Under the pieces are notes generated by a model. It saw only the letters and a program-made list of their open reading frames with translations. It searched no databases and was not told the origin of the DNA. Both the position numbers and the translations under genes were made by a program. This document shows positions 1 to 15,000 of a stretch of 64,000 nt of DNA, in pieces (position 1 is the stretch's first letter; each line of letters begins with the position of its first letter). Source of the DNA: Echinococcus granulosus (Eukaryota > Platyhelminthes > Cestoda > Cyclophyllidea > Taeniidae); the NCBI RefSeq assembly GCF_000524195.1, contig NW_020170410.1:862742-926741 (forward strand), written 5' to 3'.

Positions 1-3000
1 CTCGGGGTGCCTTGTCCTTCACTTTGATAAGGTGTCTTCTTATCGCGTCGTAGGTGGCACTGTGAGCACCCAATTCGCGCTGGAACTCACGATGTTGAGT
101 CAGTTCGCGCAGGAGAACGTCCGGTTGGGTACTTACTGAGCACCAACTGCTTTCCTGGAGTCGTGTGTTCAGTTCCTCCTTCAGCCAATCTGTCAGTTCC
201 TCCCATACTGACATCAGTTTTTGCGATTCCTGCAAAAGAAGATAAAAAGAAATAAACACCAAACTTGGGTCACAATGCTAGCATTTAGCCTAGCCTGAGT
301 CGAAAAAATGTAGGAACTCACTATTACTAGAGAGACTTGAACTGATAGAACACGAGAAAATCGCTTGAACGAATTAACATTTTTACCATAGTTTCTCATT
401 CTATATAATCGTACCCGCAATTTTATGAAGTTTTAAAAGTTTATGTGATGGTCTTTAGCATTCACACCTAATGGTGGTACACGGGAAAACTTTTCAGAGG
501 TCTTTTTAATGGGGTTAGGCAAAATAGAGGAACAATTGAACCCAGTGGTCAGTGATTGAACTAAATGCATTAATTTTTAAGCAGGAGTGTAGAAATAATA
601 CAATATTACCCAACATCATTTCCAGAGAGCGCGATTTGGACTAAAAAGGGTTATTTCCATTAAGTTGAGGATAGCCAAGTGTGTAAAGCTTGGCGGAATC
701 ACCAGTAAGAACGGAAACACTAATTCCTTGGATCAGTTTTCTACATTTAAAGAATCAACTTTTATAAATAAAGTTGGAAAATAAACAACCTCTAATTCGA
801 AGATAGTACATGAACTTTAAAGTTTACTGAGTGACTGTGATAGTGGTGATTTCCCCCCTTCGTAGAAGTTCAACCCAAGAGCCGAAACGAGATTTTGTAT
901 CTCATAACGGCAGAAATTTGAAAAATTATCTCCAAGGAATTGATTAATTGCCTGATTCTTCACTGAAAAAGCTATCAAAACTGTGCCAAGCAGATGAGAA
1001 TTAGTCGCACATCCAATAAGCGACGAAACTAGAACCTCGGGAAAGTCAGGAAAATTGCAGTAAACGTAGCCATTCGGCATAAACGCTACCAGCGAAAGAA
1101 GGGGCACAAATTGGGCAAAGAAATCACCTTGAAGGCCGCAGCGAACTGTCGATTCCTGTCAGCACTTTTCTGGAACAGCTTCTCCCACCTCGAGTGGGCG
1201 CTGGCTAGGAGGTTTTTCACGAGCACCACATCCTGTTCCAACGCATTCGATCCAATAAACACAACCGCTCGATCGAGTGGTGTTAGAGCGGCCTCGCGCT
1301 TTGAAGCGATCTCCTGTCGCAGAGCTACTTGTGCAGGAAGTTGAAGCTGTAGTGTAGAGGGAACAAACGAGATAGTGGGTGCATGGTTTATTCGACGTTC
1401 AGCCTGTGTGAGCCATTGAATGAAGTCCCCGAGGTCGTTGTGGAAAGCCGCAACTCGTGCGACACCCGACTGCACTTGTTTGAGGCGCTCCTGTGCCTGT
1501 GCGGCCAGTTGTGCTTGTTGCTGACTCAGGCTGTCAAGATGGTCCACGAGATGATCACGTGTACTACTGGCGGATGCTAGCAGACCAGCTGAGGATGCGT
1601 GCAGATCACCAATCTAGATAAAAAAAATACGGAATCAGATGCAAAATTACCTGAGAATCTTCGTTAATTGGCAAGACCTGACTCTTTTATCCTCTTTTAT
1701 GATAGGTGAATTCCGGCATAACCATAAAACGAATGCATGAACTCAGTCCAATTCCATGGTGCGTTGTTCCAAAGAATTGAACTTATTTGTCAAATCTGCA
1801 TGTCATCCATGCTGTTAAACTATGCTTGAAGAATCAGAATTCTCCTTAATGCATTTATTTTAGTTTCTGTACTCCTTTAGGTACCTGTCTGCCGAGCTTT
1901 TCCACCGAATTATGCAATTGAAGGAATCGGTTTAGACTCTGCTTTGCACTGTCGGGCAAGCCGCCAATGAGTCGAGCTGCGGGAGCTGAAATTTTCCCCT
2001 CCAACCGCCGACATTCGCGTCGAAGCTCATCCAACCGGCTGTAGAAGCTTTGAGCCTACAGAGGACAACCAACAATCAACAGCATTTTCATATCGTTATC
2101 TCATTAAAGACAAAAATAGGTACCGGAAAACCATATCCATATAATGCATTTAAAAAAGGAAGTACTTACCTCTCGAAGTGCCTCTTCCAGCTTCGCCTGT
2201 TTCCTCACAACGGATTGTTTCAGCCTCTCCCAGGCTCGATTCATGTGTGTCAATTTTGACGAGACTTTTGTCTGCCGCATAGCCTTTGGCTCCTGATTTA
2301 TTCTAACCATGTCTGGCTGTCGTCTTGCTGCATTTGTTTGGATTATCTGAACAAAATAAAGGCAATTTGAGGTAAACCGAAAAATTTGGATTCAGACATT
2401 TAATTAGCAACTGTATCTGAAGGAAGTTCATCAAGTACTAGGAGGATTACAAGAAATGAACCTAAAATCAAGTCTAAAATACAGCTTTCGATATAGTTTG
2501 ATTATAGTGAAAATGTCAAAATCGGATAGGGAGTTATTAAGGTAGCCTCAACAATAACACAACTTGAGTTGCTCACCTTCGCTCTAGATAGTTCGAATTC
2601 CAGGGACTTTTTGTCTCCCCGAGACACCGAGATGCCGTCGATATCGGCCTGTGTCATTTTGATCCACTGGATGAGAGCGTCCAAAGCAGAGTCGAGATCG
2701 CCAAGTGCCATCAGCTGTGTCTGCAGCTTATGACGACGATGGTTAATAGCGTCGTTGAGATTACTCCACCGCGTAGTTGCTAAAGTGAGCATCTGCTGAA
2801 CTTGGGGCCCTTGTTCTCCTTCTTCAGTGTCACCACCAACCTTCGAAGGCGGCAGCTCCGGAACTGAAATGCATTGATGAGAATCAGAAGTCCCCGAAAA
2901 TATAGTCTAAGCATTTTGCTGATTGGAATACGTCTTCTTTAGCTAAGCTAGTAACTAATGTGAAAAGATCAGTTTTCTGAAGTTATAAGCACCTGAAATG

Positions 3001-6000
3001 CCAGTCGAAAATATGCTTGTCATACCACTTTTTTTATCGAATCAACAGACAAATTGGCCTTAATATTTTTTTTATTTAAGATAGATAATAGAACCTTCTT
3101 GAGCTCAGATAGTCGGACAACACCCTAACTACCGGATGTAAAACAAGACTGACCCTCAGAGATCCCTGCCACTGATATCAACTGACCGGCGACCCAATTC
3201 AAATTTTCTAGTTGTTCATGCCTCGGCGGAATCAAGGCGCTCCATTCTTCGAGCTGTTCCATTAATTTTAAAATAACATCAGTGTTATTCGCAACCGGTT
3301 CGAAAGCCTCGAATTCATTTTCTGCCTTTCCAAGTTGGTCCGTAAAGACCCTCAGATCAGTCTGAAGTGATGAATAGTCAAAATATTATTAAAAAATTAA
3401 AAAAACAGTAAAAAAATTTGTACTGTTAATTTTACCTGAAGCTTTTGAGCCGTAGATAAGTTATCCTTTGCCGTTACGAGTTGTTGTTCACAAGTAGTCG
3501 TGATGTTCTGTGCAATTGCAGAAACTTCTCTAATGGCGTTGTTGATCTCCTTTTTGAGGACACCCTTCTCTCCCTCACTTCTTGCCGTCTCATCAATCAG
3601 CAAATTAATTATTTTATTTCCGACATCTTGTAGAGCGTTCAGACGTTCACCAGAATCTTGATGCTGTTTTCGGATATTCTTGAGGGCCTCAATTTGGGAG
3701 GTGTAGGTTGGAGGTTCCAGAGGCAATCTAGGTGCACCCCCAGAGATCACAGCATCCATGGAACGTCGAAGTGCGATCAGATCACCTTGGAAGTTCGACA
3801 ATGGTAACCAGAACTCTTCAGAGGCCAGACGATGTGCCTCAACTAGATTGGTGAGGCGTTGGGACACCTTGGTATGCAATTGAAGCCAATCTTTCTGCAA
3901 AGACTGGGCTTTATTCAACACTAAAACGCAAATTATGAAGAATAAGGTATCGTATTCAAGAAAAAATTGATGCGAGAGACATTCAGTACAGAACGAAAGT
4001 AAATGCCGAGTAATACCATAATCTGATGATAGTTCCATGCACGATGAACAAAACAACAGATGATCTTGCTGGTTCATGCCAAAGCCAACTTACTCTTGCC
4101 TCGAAACATGGCTGAAAAGTGAGGGCATTTATTTTGGTTAGCCAAAAGTTCTCAATGAATGACAGTGCATAATAAATTGGAATTTTCACTGTTTGAGTAT
4201 AATGGGTAGTTACTATTTTCTTAATTCTGTTTCAATACAGTTCACTAATAAAATCGCGCATTAAACAGAAGAATTTTGTGATTGAGAATACGTTGGAGAT
4301 TCAAAGCGTTCGAAAATTAATAGCTAGAGCATAAAATTAAAGGGTAGTCTTAAATTGTCATTAATGATTAAAATATCGCACCACTGGCATCGATTGTAGG
4401 CTCCTCCTCGAGTCTAAGTACAAATGACGGTCGTTCAACCCTGCTGGACATATCTGAGGCAGGAGCTGATAAAAGTTCCTCGATAGAACTTGTTAGTTCT
4501 GCCAAAGCGGGTAGTCGACGCTCCAATGTGTCGAGAATGGCCTTGCCCTCAGCGATCTGACTGCTGAGGTACTCCGAACGCACACTAACGGGCTGCAAAA
4601 CCCGAGCAGAGGGAGCAATGGATGTTAGATCGAATTCGGAGGGCAAGTGCGGAGGTGACAGATCGTGGCTCGGTGGTTCCAAACGCACACCTATTGTAGC
4701 GGCTAGATCACGCGTTTCATTCAGTACTTCATGCAGGACGTTTAGTCTATCATTCACCTAAAATGTAATTTTCGGACCATTGAATTGGAAACGGTTAACT
4801 TCTTAGTTGACAAACGCGACAATCGACAACACTGACGGCTCGCTCTCATGATCAGCAGATGAAGCATTTTAACGAAGATCCGCGCTCTTAAACCCAGGAG
4901 CAGAAAACAAATTCCGCTATCGTATTTCCCCCAATGGCGACATATGCGGTCACAACTAAGGGTGTGCATTTATTCGTTGCAAACCTGCCATGCATCTAAG
5001 ATAGATCATAACATTCTAAATTTGGTGCACTACTGACATTCTTGGCGATAGCTATACGGGGGAAAATTAAGTTCTTAGAAAAAAGTCGAATGAAGCGGGA
5101 TCTCACATCAATAGAGTTAGTGACTGCGTCTTCAAGATCAATTGACCGATTTCTAATTCGCTTGGCAAGTTTTCGGAACCGCACAACGCTCTGTTGGATC
5201 CTTGTATCAACACCAACCGCCTCAGATGGTGCTGTCAGTGCAGAAAGCGCTGCAGCCGTGCTTGAAGCCTGTTCCAGAGTCACTTTATAGCCGTCTAGTT
5301 CTCGTTCCAATGTCTACGCGAAAAGGAAAGGGGGAAAAATTGCAATGCTAATGATGAGAAGAGGTTAAGCAGAAAACGGTACACGAACAAAACCCAACGT
5401 GCATGTATGAGGTGTGGTGAATCTGACATTTATCATTGGATGCAAAAAAGTACCGAAAGACAACTCAATTTGTGCAGAGCAACAAGTTAAACTGATCCAC
5501 CTCTCGTCGAGGCTTGAAATGAATAAGTGATTGTGCATTCCCAAAAACATTTTAAAATGTTACAAAACTCAATTACAGACATCAAACATTTATAGGAACT
5601 AGGGAAGCCTGAGACGTTCTCTGGTACCGCGATTGAAAGGTAGCGAGGAGATCTAAGTATCCAAGTTCTAGTGCTTAGGCGCTTTACTAGTCCAACAAGA
5701 ATTATATAATCATTTAGTAAAGTTACCTCCTCCTGGGAGGACTAATTTACTTCTCTTGCTATTGCATTAGCATTGAGTTGGCCCAACAGAAATAAATATT
5801 TTAAGTTTCCCCGTCGTTGTAAGCTTTCATGATTAAATAAAGCCTCTGGTACGTTTTATTACACCAGTACATAATAATTATTCGCACAAAAGTCAAGCAT
5901 ATTAGAAGGTACATTCAGTACTTACTTTCAAATCCTCCTCACGCTCCTGAGTAATGTACTTTAAACTCAGTATTTGATACAACTTTACTCTTTTGTAATC

Positions 6001-9000
6001 TAGCAACCATACCTTTGCAGCAACATGCAGCTTCCTAAGCGTATCCGATTCTTCCTCAACAGCCAATGGCGCCACAGGAAGTTGGTTAAGCACATTCTCC
6101 GCTGACGTCATCCAAGTGTCCAGCCGAGCAAGATTGTCGAAGAGGGATTTCGAAAGCGCTAATGCCTGTTGGGATCTAGCATCTGCAGCGTCCATCAGAC
6201 CGTCGATCTCCTTATTCTGCTGTATGATCCGCTCAACCAAACCTTCCAGCGTTGGAGCCAAGTCCTCTTCTGTGTTACGATAGGGCACTTTGTCCAAAAG
6301 GCGTTTTGCTTCCACAAGATGGGCCTCAATATCTGGTTGACGCTTTGCCAGTTGAGATCGAAAGGCATTTAGTCTACTGATTAGATGATCTATTTGCTCT
6401 GCACGGGCCGGCAACACTGCAAGACTATAAGAAGCGCTCTCCGGCCTGGTATCCTCCTTAAGCGTGAGGATCTCTCTGGATGGTTGACTTTGGGCCTTTG
6501 GATCAAGACGAAGCATCGCTTGTTCCAACCACTTCTCATCTCCTCTTAGTTTAGAACAAGCATTCTTAACTTGCATGTCTAGCAACTGATCCTTCTGCGA
6601 TGCACTCATTGTCTACAAAAAAGAAACCAGTGTGTTTGTGTGTGTGTATTTAAAGAAGAAGTAGGAAGTAGGAAGGTAAGTTACCTCGCTGTATAGGTTA
6701 TTGAATCGGGAGACGTTTTCAACTGCAAGATCACCTATGGTCAGTGCATGTTGCTGAGACGGTAGATCCAAGAAAAGAGCATTTGGTAGATTCGTTCGGA
6801 TCTCTTCCAAAGCATTTGTCAACGAATCTACGTGTGGCTTCACTTGGCTATTCAGCTCATCATCAATAATCTTTGTGCTTTCACCGTCTCGTAGTCTCGA
6901 CTCCAGTTTGGGAAGTGTTTCAATGAGGTAGGCATTTGAATCAAGAAGACGATTGATATCTGGTCGAGCGGATTCAAGACCCTGAGAGGCGTTATTCACC
7001 TTATCGAAGAACTCAGTGAATGACAATCCAACGTGTTCCATCTTTTCCTTGATCACCGATGCATCAGAATCTTCACACAAGAAAAATTTGCCACAATCCT
7101 CCAAGAAGAGAACAAAGGAAAAGAATGATTTTTACAACATACCTGGACACAATCCCAAAAGCTCGGTTCCGCGTGTTTGTAGTTGAATGACGCTGTCAGT
7201 TTTATCTGCGCAGTCTTGAGATAATTTCTACATGAATGATAAATTGAAGAATGAGTAAATAGTACTTAATTTAACAAAACCCAAGTAACACGCACCCCTA
7301 ACTCTGCTACTCTGTTGGCATAGGTAATAGCTGGGTCTCGACTGATCGGAAGTTTGCTGAACCTGGATTCAGCATCCGCTAACCATCCAAGATAGGACTC
7401 GTAGAAAGAGTTGAATTCCTTCAAGCAAAGCAAAGCATCAGACACCTTGTCGATTCGGGAATTAACTTCAGCAAAGACATTTTGATAGTCATCGATCAAC
7501 TTGACCACGCTATCTGGACGGTTTTCAGCCTTTGCGACTTCGGCTAGGAGCTCCAAGCTTCCACGTCGGGATTGAAGGAGGTTTCGAAGACCTGTGAGTT
7601 TGTTCAGCAGCGCATCCAATTGTAAAGCATTTGGCGATGGAGATGGGGCTCCCTGTCCTTCCAGTTCGTCACGAACCTAAAAAGTAAATTTTCCCGTTAC
7701 ATAAAGTGCCATTTAGGCATTTACGCAATCAGAATTTTGTTCAACATAACTTCAGTGACTGATAGCATTGAAATGATATTAAAACGCAGGAACTGGTAAT
7801 TGTCGTCTGCCTTTCCAAGATCCTATAATTTAGCGCATTGCAAGCCCAACCAAATCACACAAAGTATTCATTTCAGGAGTAAAAAAAACCCCAACAACCA
7901 AAGGGAAAGTTTAAATCATTGCTAACTCAATATCAACATCCATATGCTCCAGCATTTCGATCTATTCACAATCCGTGACAAATTATTTCAACATCTCAAG
8001 CAACATGCCAGAAGCTGTTCGTACATAGGTACGAATCACGGTAAAACAATTTGGATAAACCAATGGCACTTACACTTTGCACGAGACTTTCCAATCGTCG
8101 AGTGTTGTTGACTTGTGTTGTGGAGAGGGTGGACGCATCACCGACATGTTCCTTCACGCTGCTAACCACAGCAAAAAGACTGTCAACTGCTGCCTCGGTT
8201 GCGGTTAGATCCTGTTCAAGTCGGCGCCTTCCGAGGCCTGGTTGACTCATCTCACTTAGGGTTGCACCGGTCTTTTGGAGTTGCTGCAACTGACTTCTCA
8301 AAGGCGTCAAGTACTGACGCTCGTAGTCTTTCAGTTCGTCTGGTGTTGGTAGAGGTCTGTGGTTAAAAATACAAAATATTCTATCAAAAAATCGAAAGTA
8401 TTACAAACACATTTATTACATTTTCGGCCTACTTATCTGCTTTAAAGCGACAAACAGCATCCCTCTTGTCCTCTCCCCACTTTATTCATGACATTTACCA
8501 TTAAAATACAAAAATTTGGATCACTTAAAGCTTTTGGAAAGGCATCCAGTGCATGAAATTGTGCATTAATTCCTCGCATTAAACAGTGAGACAGACGCAA
8601 TTAAATCCCATCGAATAAAATGAACTTGAGACCTATTTGAAAAGATTTTAAGATTGTTGGTCAAAGTATACATGATCCCACTCCTTCTGTTCTCCAGTGT
8701 CGACTACGCAATAATTCAAAGCGGTGAGTTTGTCCTTCACAACCGATGAAGACATTGAACACTCACTTGTGAGGCTGAATGGGTGATGAGGTGCGAGCAT
8801 CCGCAAGACTGCTTGAAAGAAGCTTTTGTTGATCAGCAAGTTGCTGCGCCACCTTGATCTTTTGTCCAAGCCTTTCAGTAGCCTCGTTAGCGGCCTGAGA
8901 AATACGACTGGACTGTCTCTTTAGACCCTTCAAAAGACTTTCCAACAGTGGGAGTGGTGGCAGATCCTTCCTATCGCCCTTGAGAGACTTTAATGCGGCG

Positions 9001-12000
9001 TCACATTGTTTCAACTTTAAATGAGACAGAAAGAATATCTGGTTAAATACTTGACCGACTATTTACATATTTTTCCTATATATTTTGCACTAACACACTC
9101 AAATAAGCAAAACCCGCTTACTTTATCGGTGATCTTATTCACGTCTTCCAATCTGCTTGAAAGAGTGTCTGGGTCCAAAACGGTGTGTTCAGAGCCCGCA
9201 ACCTCAACCTGGGCCTCCAACTCATCCATACGGCGTTTGATAAGATCTGCACGCATCAGAAGACTAGAGATCGCTTTTTGACCATCCTGTCCACCCTCAA
9301 TTGACCGCTTCAGCGAAGACTCGAGTTGTTTCAGACGGTGACGCAGTCCGACTTCTTGTTGTCGCAGAGGTTGAGCAGATTGATTGGAGCTCTCGTCACC
9401 CAGTTTTAACAAAGTCTGCTCCAAATCACGGATCTGAGAGTAGAGCGGTGGGAACTCACGGTTCATGACATCCTGTTGAAGGGATTCTAATCTGCTCGTA
9501 GAACCTAGGTCTTTGAGGAATTGTGATTCTAGATCATCGATTGTAAGCTGTTGAGATTGCAACTCCGTTTCAATCGGTTTACTTTTGGCAAGAATTTCCT
9601 GAAGAGCCTCCTGTTACAAGTCAAAATAGCTAAATAAATCTATTAGCTGTTTTAAAATATGGAAAAAAATGTAGTAACAGCTAAATTACGGTTTTTTTGG
9701 TATATCGACGTTTGACATGATCCAACGAGGCCTGACACTTCTCAAGATCGCTTAAAAGATCGGGACACAACACCTCCGCTTCTGCGCGAAGACTCGCCAA
9801 GTGTTTATCACGCGACTCAATCAACGTCATAAATGTTTCTACGCGCTGCATCGCCTTTGTCAAGTTGGATCGAGTCACTGGATACGAACCACTCTCGAAG
9901 ATTGGACACTCAACGGTTCGTGACTCTAAATCTAGCCAAGCCTGAAAAGAAGAGAAAGGAACATATATCCATGTATCCCAAATAAAGCATGTTTGAATAG
10001 AGATAGGCGATTACAATGCTATAGCTACCTGAAACGTAGCCATTCTCTCTTTCAGATCATCAATTTTGCTTGTCTTTGAGTCCGTTTTGGTAGGAGGCCC
10101 CTTAAGCGGCTCCAATTCACCTCTTTCATCCGTTTCTGACGCTGAAAAATGCTCATCTTTTGAGCCTTTTGACTAAAAGAGAAGATAATAGACAATGTGA
10201 AAGATTGATGAGTGGATTCAAAAAGAGGACAAAGATATACAAAGTACTTTTTCATCGAACATGGATCCCTCCAGGATAATTTCCTTCGATTTAGCGGTTT
10301 CTTCGTCTCCAGTAGGAATCGCTTGTTCGTCCACTCTAAAATTGCACAAACCTCGTTTTACGAGTACAATTATAGTTGCACAGCGAAAGTGACCCTAGGA
10401 TTGTGGCGAGCAAAACATCAAAAAAGAAATGTAGTAAGTTTTATTTTCTGACACGAAAATGAATTGGTCTAGTTTCGAGGCAGGAGGTAAACATGTATAC
10501 CTAGAATGTGAGCTGTGAATGAATATTGAAAAGACGCCACTCACTCCTCCAGATTCTGCCTCTCTAAAACCGCGTCATTATGTTTGGCGCACAAGGTGTT
10601 CTGAAGCGTCTCCAATCGTGACTCAATAGCGCCGATCAGACCATCAAAACGCGAACGAGAACCACTAACACGAGCCGACAGCTCCGACGCATCGGTAGTG
10701 GCGGGAAGCGAGTTAATAAACTGCCCTGCCGCCTCTTCGAAGGCATGAACCGTCGGTTCGGTTCGAATCAAACCAAATTGGAGGAAAAGTAGCTAAAACG
10801 ATAATTAACGTGGTAAATGAAAAGTGCGAAAGAAACTTATCTGAACCCTCTAGTCAAACCTACCTTCTGCAGTTGGCCTTTAGAGACGGGAACCGCGGAG
10901 AGGGCCCCAAATGCTAGTGAATGCCGACTAAGTTGGTTGTCCAAGTCGCTGTAGCACTGATCAAGTGCAAGAGCCTGAGAATATGTTTCAGACAGCTCTG
11001 AAGCTCGATGTTTGCAGATAGCGTCCAGTGCCTGCCACTTCTTTTCAACATCGGTCTTATGCTCGCGGATGCGACCAGAGCCCTTTCCGGCCCCCTTTTG
11101 ATTAAGAAGCTCGTTTCCAAGCCGTCGCAAACCATCAATTTGTGGAGCCATGGCTTTGAGCTCAGCTTTGAATCTGGAGGAATCCAAGGAGTTAGTGAAT
11201 TGAGTTTGCCAATCCGCTTCTGGCTATAACAAAGGCTGCACTTCTTTCGGATAAACTCTTGTGGTTTCCATTCTATATTAGAACGTAGTGCTTGGAAATT
11301 GGATTTCTAACTCAATCAAACACTTGAATGAACAACTTTTAAGAAAATGCAAATCTGTTCGCTATTTTGAGCGGAACAATTTTAAATTAAATCACTCTAC
11401 CTGTCCAACTTCTTGGTCAAAGCAAGAATTTCTTGAGGGTCCACGGAGCTCAATTGAAGCTGAGAGATCTGATTGAGTCGCTGGGTCAGCCATGCGTCTG
11501 CCTCCATGAACGCATTCGAAAAGGCCTCTAAACTTCTAAGTGAGCTTGCAGCAGTCGATTGAATAGAGGAAACACGACTTTTGAGCCTCTCACAACCATT
11601 TTTCAAATTCTCAGCATCTGCAAAACACCCAAAATGAAAGGTTAGGTCAAGAGAGGAAACATCGATTTGGCAAATTAGATCAATCAACAGAGTTCAGTTT
11701 ACCTTGAACCAACTTGTCATCAGCCGAGTTTTCAAATGGCTTCAAGAGACCACAAGCCGATTCCACCTCGCTTTCTAAAGCATTACACTCAGAAGTGACT
11801 TTTTCGAGCTCCTTTAACTGTTCACGAAGCGAGACTTCCTCAACAGTCGAGCGATCAGCGAAGATACCAGCATTCAGGCGTTTTTCAAGGCTCTGTAACC
11901 AGTCGAGCAGTTTTGCCCGTTTAGTCTTAAACTGTTTGGCACGTAAAAGACGTTCTTTGCAGGTCTGATGCGCCTGATGGATTGACTGATCCAGATCGGA

Positions 12001-15000
12001 GAGTTCAGCCCAGGCTGCAGCTGTTTTCTTCTTGGCCGTGGTTATGTCCGATTCTCGACCCAAATCAATGGCTTCCAACGCCAATTTATTTATATCCTCT
12101 TCAAACAGATTAAATTCAGCTGTTTGGGAGTTTTTCATTCCCTAAATACAAAAAGCGCATATTAATAAACATCAAAACTATGGAAGGGAAAAGTAGAAAT
12201 TAATATCTTCAAATATTAGATACCTCTATTTCCTTCAACCGTTTATAGCTTTCTCCCTCGGGTATTAGACCGCTTTCAATGGCAGACAAATCAGATCGAG
12301 CAGACTCCAAAAATGCGTCGAGATTTTTAGACGCTTGGTCGAGAAGCAAACTCTTCTGCTCTAATTCATCCAATAGGATCTGGTCGCGGGATAACCTGCT
12401 CTGTAGCTCGGTGCACCTTTTAAAAAACATCGGAGGTAAAACAATATTTAGTGAAATTGGTTAGTAGTGTAGTTGGAAATAATTGATGCATCTGAACCAC
12501 TGTGATACCTAATGATCTTAAAATTCCTCTAGATGGGCACCACGCATCACAACGATTCGAGTAGGATAACCGTGTGATTGATTATATCGTCTGCGTTTTA
12601 CTTATTCAAGTATCGGGGAAATTACTAGTGCGACGTAAATTCAGTATCATCGCTACTCTTATCTTGTAAATAACTACCAATCACTCAACTGGCTAAGGTC
12701 ACTTATGGTCCACAGTTTACGCATGTCTTCGGAGTGTACCATATTAATTTTTAAACCAAACTCACTTGTCCACCAACTTCAGCGCTGCCGCAACCTTCTC
12801 CTTCACCTTTTCAGTCGCTTCCTGTTGTTCCCCTGATTTTTCCAGCTCTTCTAACTCCTCCTGTGCCGATCTAAGTAAGGACTGGAGCCCAGGTTCACGA
12901 ACAGACAGTTCGGCCTGTAGTTTGTTATTAGCCTGACGGGCTTCCAGCAGTGTTGACTCATTTTTTCCTCCTGCTGCAGCAATGGCATCCTCCAACCACG
13001 CAGACTTTTCCCCCAGAGACCCATCCTTAGCATCAATGGCACTAAGAAGGGATTTTATTTTCACTTTCATAGAGGTCAATTCTTTAGACAAGGCGGAAAG
13101 TCGAGCTTCTTCAGTTTCCAAGGGTTTGTTCAGACAAGTTTCGATTGTTGAAGGTGATACTAAAACCGCGGGGAGTTTGCTTTTCGAAAGATCGTCTGCT
13201 AGCACATTTAAGGTCTAAAGAGTTCATGAAAAAACGTGGACTTGAACTAGTTATTTATGAAGCCTTGGGACTGAGTAAAATTAGAGTTTATGAAATTGTT
13301 TTACACTTTCATTTTGAAGGATGCACATAGCTTGCATCTTAAAGCGCCCGACGATGAATGTTTGCTGCCTTAGCCAAATTTAATTATGGAAAGTAAGTCA
13401 CCTCAGTGAATTTTTCGGTTTGGAGGATAAAAACAAATGACCTGCCTCAAGGGCTGACTTGATATGCGAGATGTGACCTTCCAGAGCAAAAATGCAAGAG
13501 GCTTGATCCTTCACAAGCACGGGATTGGTGATCATTTGAGTGTTTACCGGTGCACGAGCATTCCCCTCGCACCAAGGATTCACATCCACACCAGCAGCAA
13601 GAAGTTTTCGAGTGGCTTGCCAAAAGGTCTTCTCCGCTGCATCCAGAGATTCGCTGCATTTGGCAAGCCCAGTGGCAAAATCACTGAAGCCCATTGCAGC
13701 ATCAGAGTAGCGAGTGGAGTACTCCCCTGCCAAAGCCTCTAGCTCATTGAACTTATTCTGCGTCCAATCGACGGCCGTTTCGACAGAGGGGACGATACTT
13801 TCGGCGGAGGCTTCTGTAACAGGAAGCTCGACACCAACGAGACTAGCGTATTCCAACTGAAAAAAGACAACCTGAGGTCTACTGAGACTATTGAGGCATA
13901 TTAATTCAATAAATTAGTGAAACAGGCATTATACCTCATTAATATTTTGTAAAACAGTATCCCTTAGTTGAGGAATAGGGGTGGCTAGGAACTGACAGGA
14001 ACATTACCTTAGCTGAGTTATACTTTTCCAAACAGGAGAGGAACTTTTGAGCACTTGACATGACACTTGCTAGATCCGTCTGCCGTGAGAGTAACTCGTG
14101 CTCAACACGACTAATATGAGCCTGTATAGCGGAGAGACTTTCAGGATGAGGAGCGTAAGTCTCCAGTGTCTGCTTTAGTGACTTTTCAATGGATGTAAGC
14201 CAGGATTTCAAGTCCTGCAACTGGAACGTCAGCTGCTCTAGATTGTCTAGACTAGCAGTCAGGAGGTGTATCCTCAAGTCTGTCTCCTGGGTAAGCTATA
14301 AGAAAGGCAGTTTTATAGGTCAAGGTCAGTCTGGTAAATGCAGTGCAAACTCAAGGGGTCGTACTACCTGTTGGAATGCTGAGCGAACTTCCATAGCTTT
14401 AGTTTCCAAAAGGCTTCGCTTCTCTGAAGGAAGTGAAGCAATGGCTTCTTTGGCCAGTAACTCAGCTCTTTCACAGACGGCTAGGGCGACTTGTTTGTGC
14501 GTCAATAGGTCATTGTTGATTTCCTTTATAAAAGAAACACTAAATTAGTTATTCGGTGTACTAGGTTAAAGGCCATCAATGGACGCCTTGGAGCACAACA
14601 ACAAAGAGCATTTATACAGCATAAAAGAGTAAGAAATAACCTACATAGTACTGGTCCAACAGTTTTTGATTGTCATCGTCATTCAGAGAAATCGAACATT
14701 CATTAAGAATGCGTTCCTGCCTAGTCAAGAGCCAAGCTGATTCCGCATCCAATTCCTTAAGTAGACCGCTAAACAGTCGTGCGTAATTTACCTAGAACAG
14801 CACAAAAATAGTTAGAAGGGGAGACCTAGAAAGAGAATTTAAGGCCAAGCTGGCTTGTAAGCAAGCAGGCAGACATTAACATGCCGTGATGATGCAAAGG
14901 AAACGAGAAAGGTCATTGGGTAACCCAAAAGTTCAGTACACAAAAGGCGAAGAAAGCATGCCGAAAATAATTAAAGTAGTTATTTTAAGGTAATGTCTAC

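Noticed and set aside
11173..11226. An upstream acceptor at 11227 for the spectraplakin exon ending at 10864
   Set aside because: It gives the wrong codon phase with exon 11617-11401. The acceptor before 11173 restores the phase and reads KKLD-RFKAEL.
13464..13742. Plus-strand frames opposite spectraplakin exons (also 1111-1344, 5042-5290, 9021-9281, 11714-11968, 38569-38805 and their copies)
   Set aside because: These are antisense shadows of strongly supported minus-strand exons.
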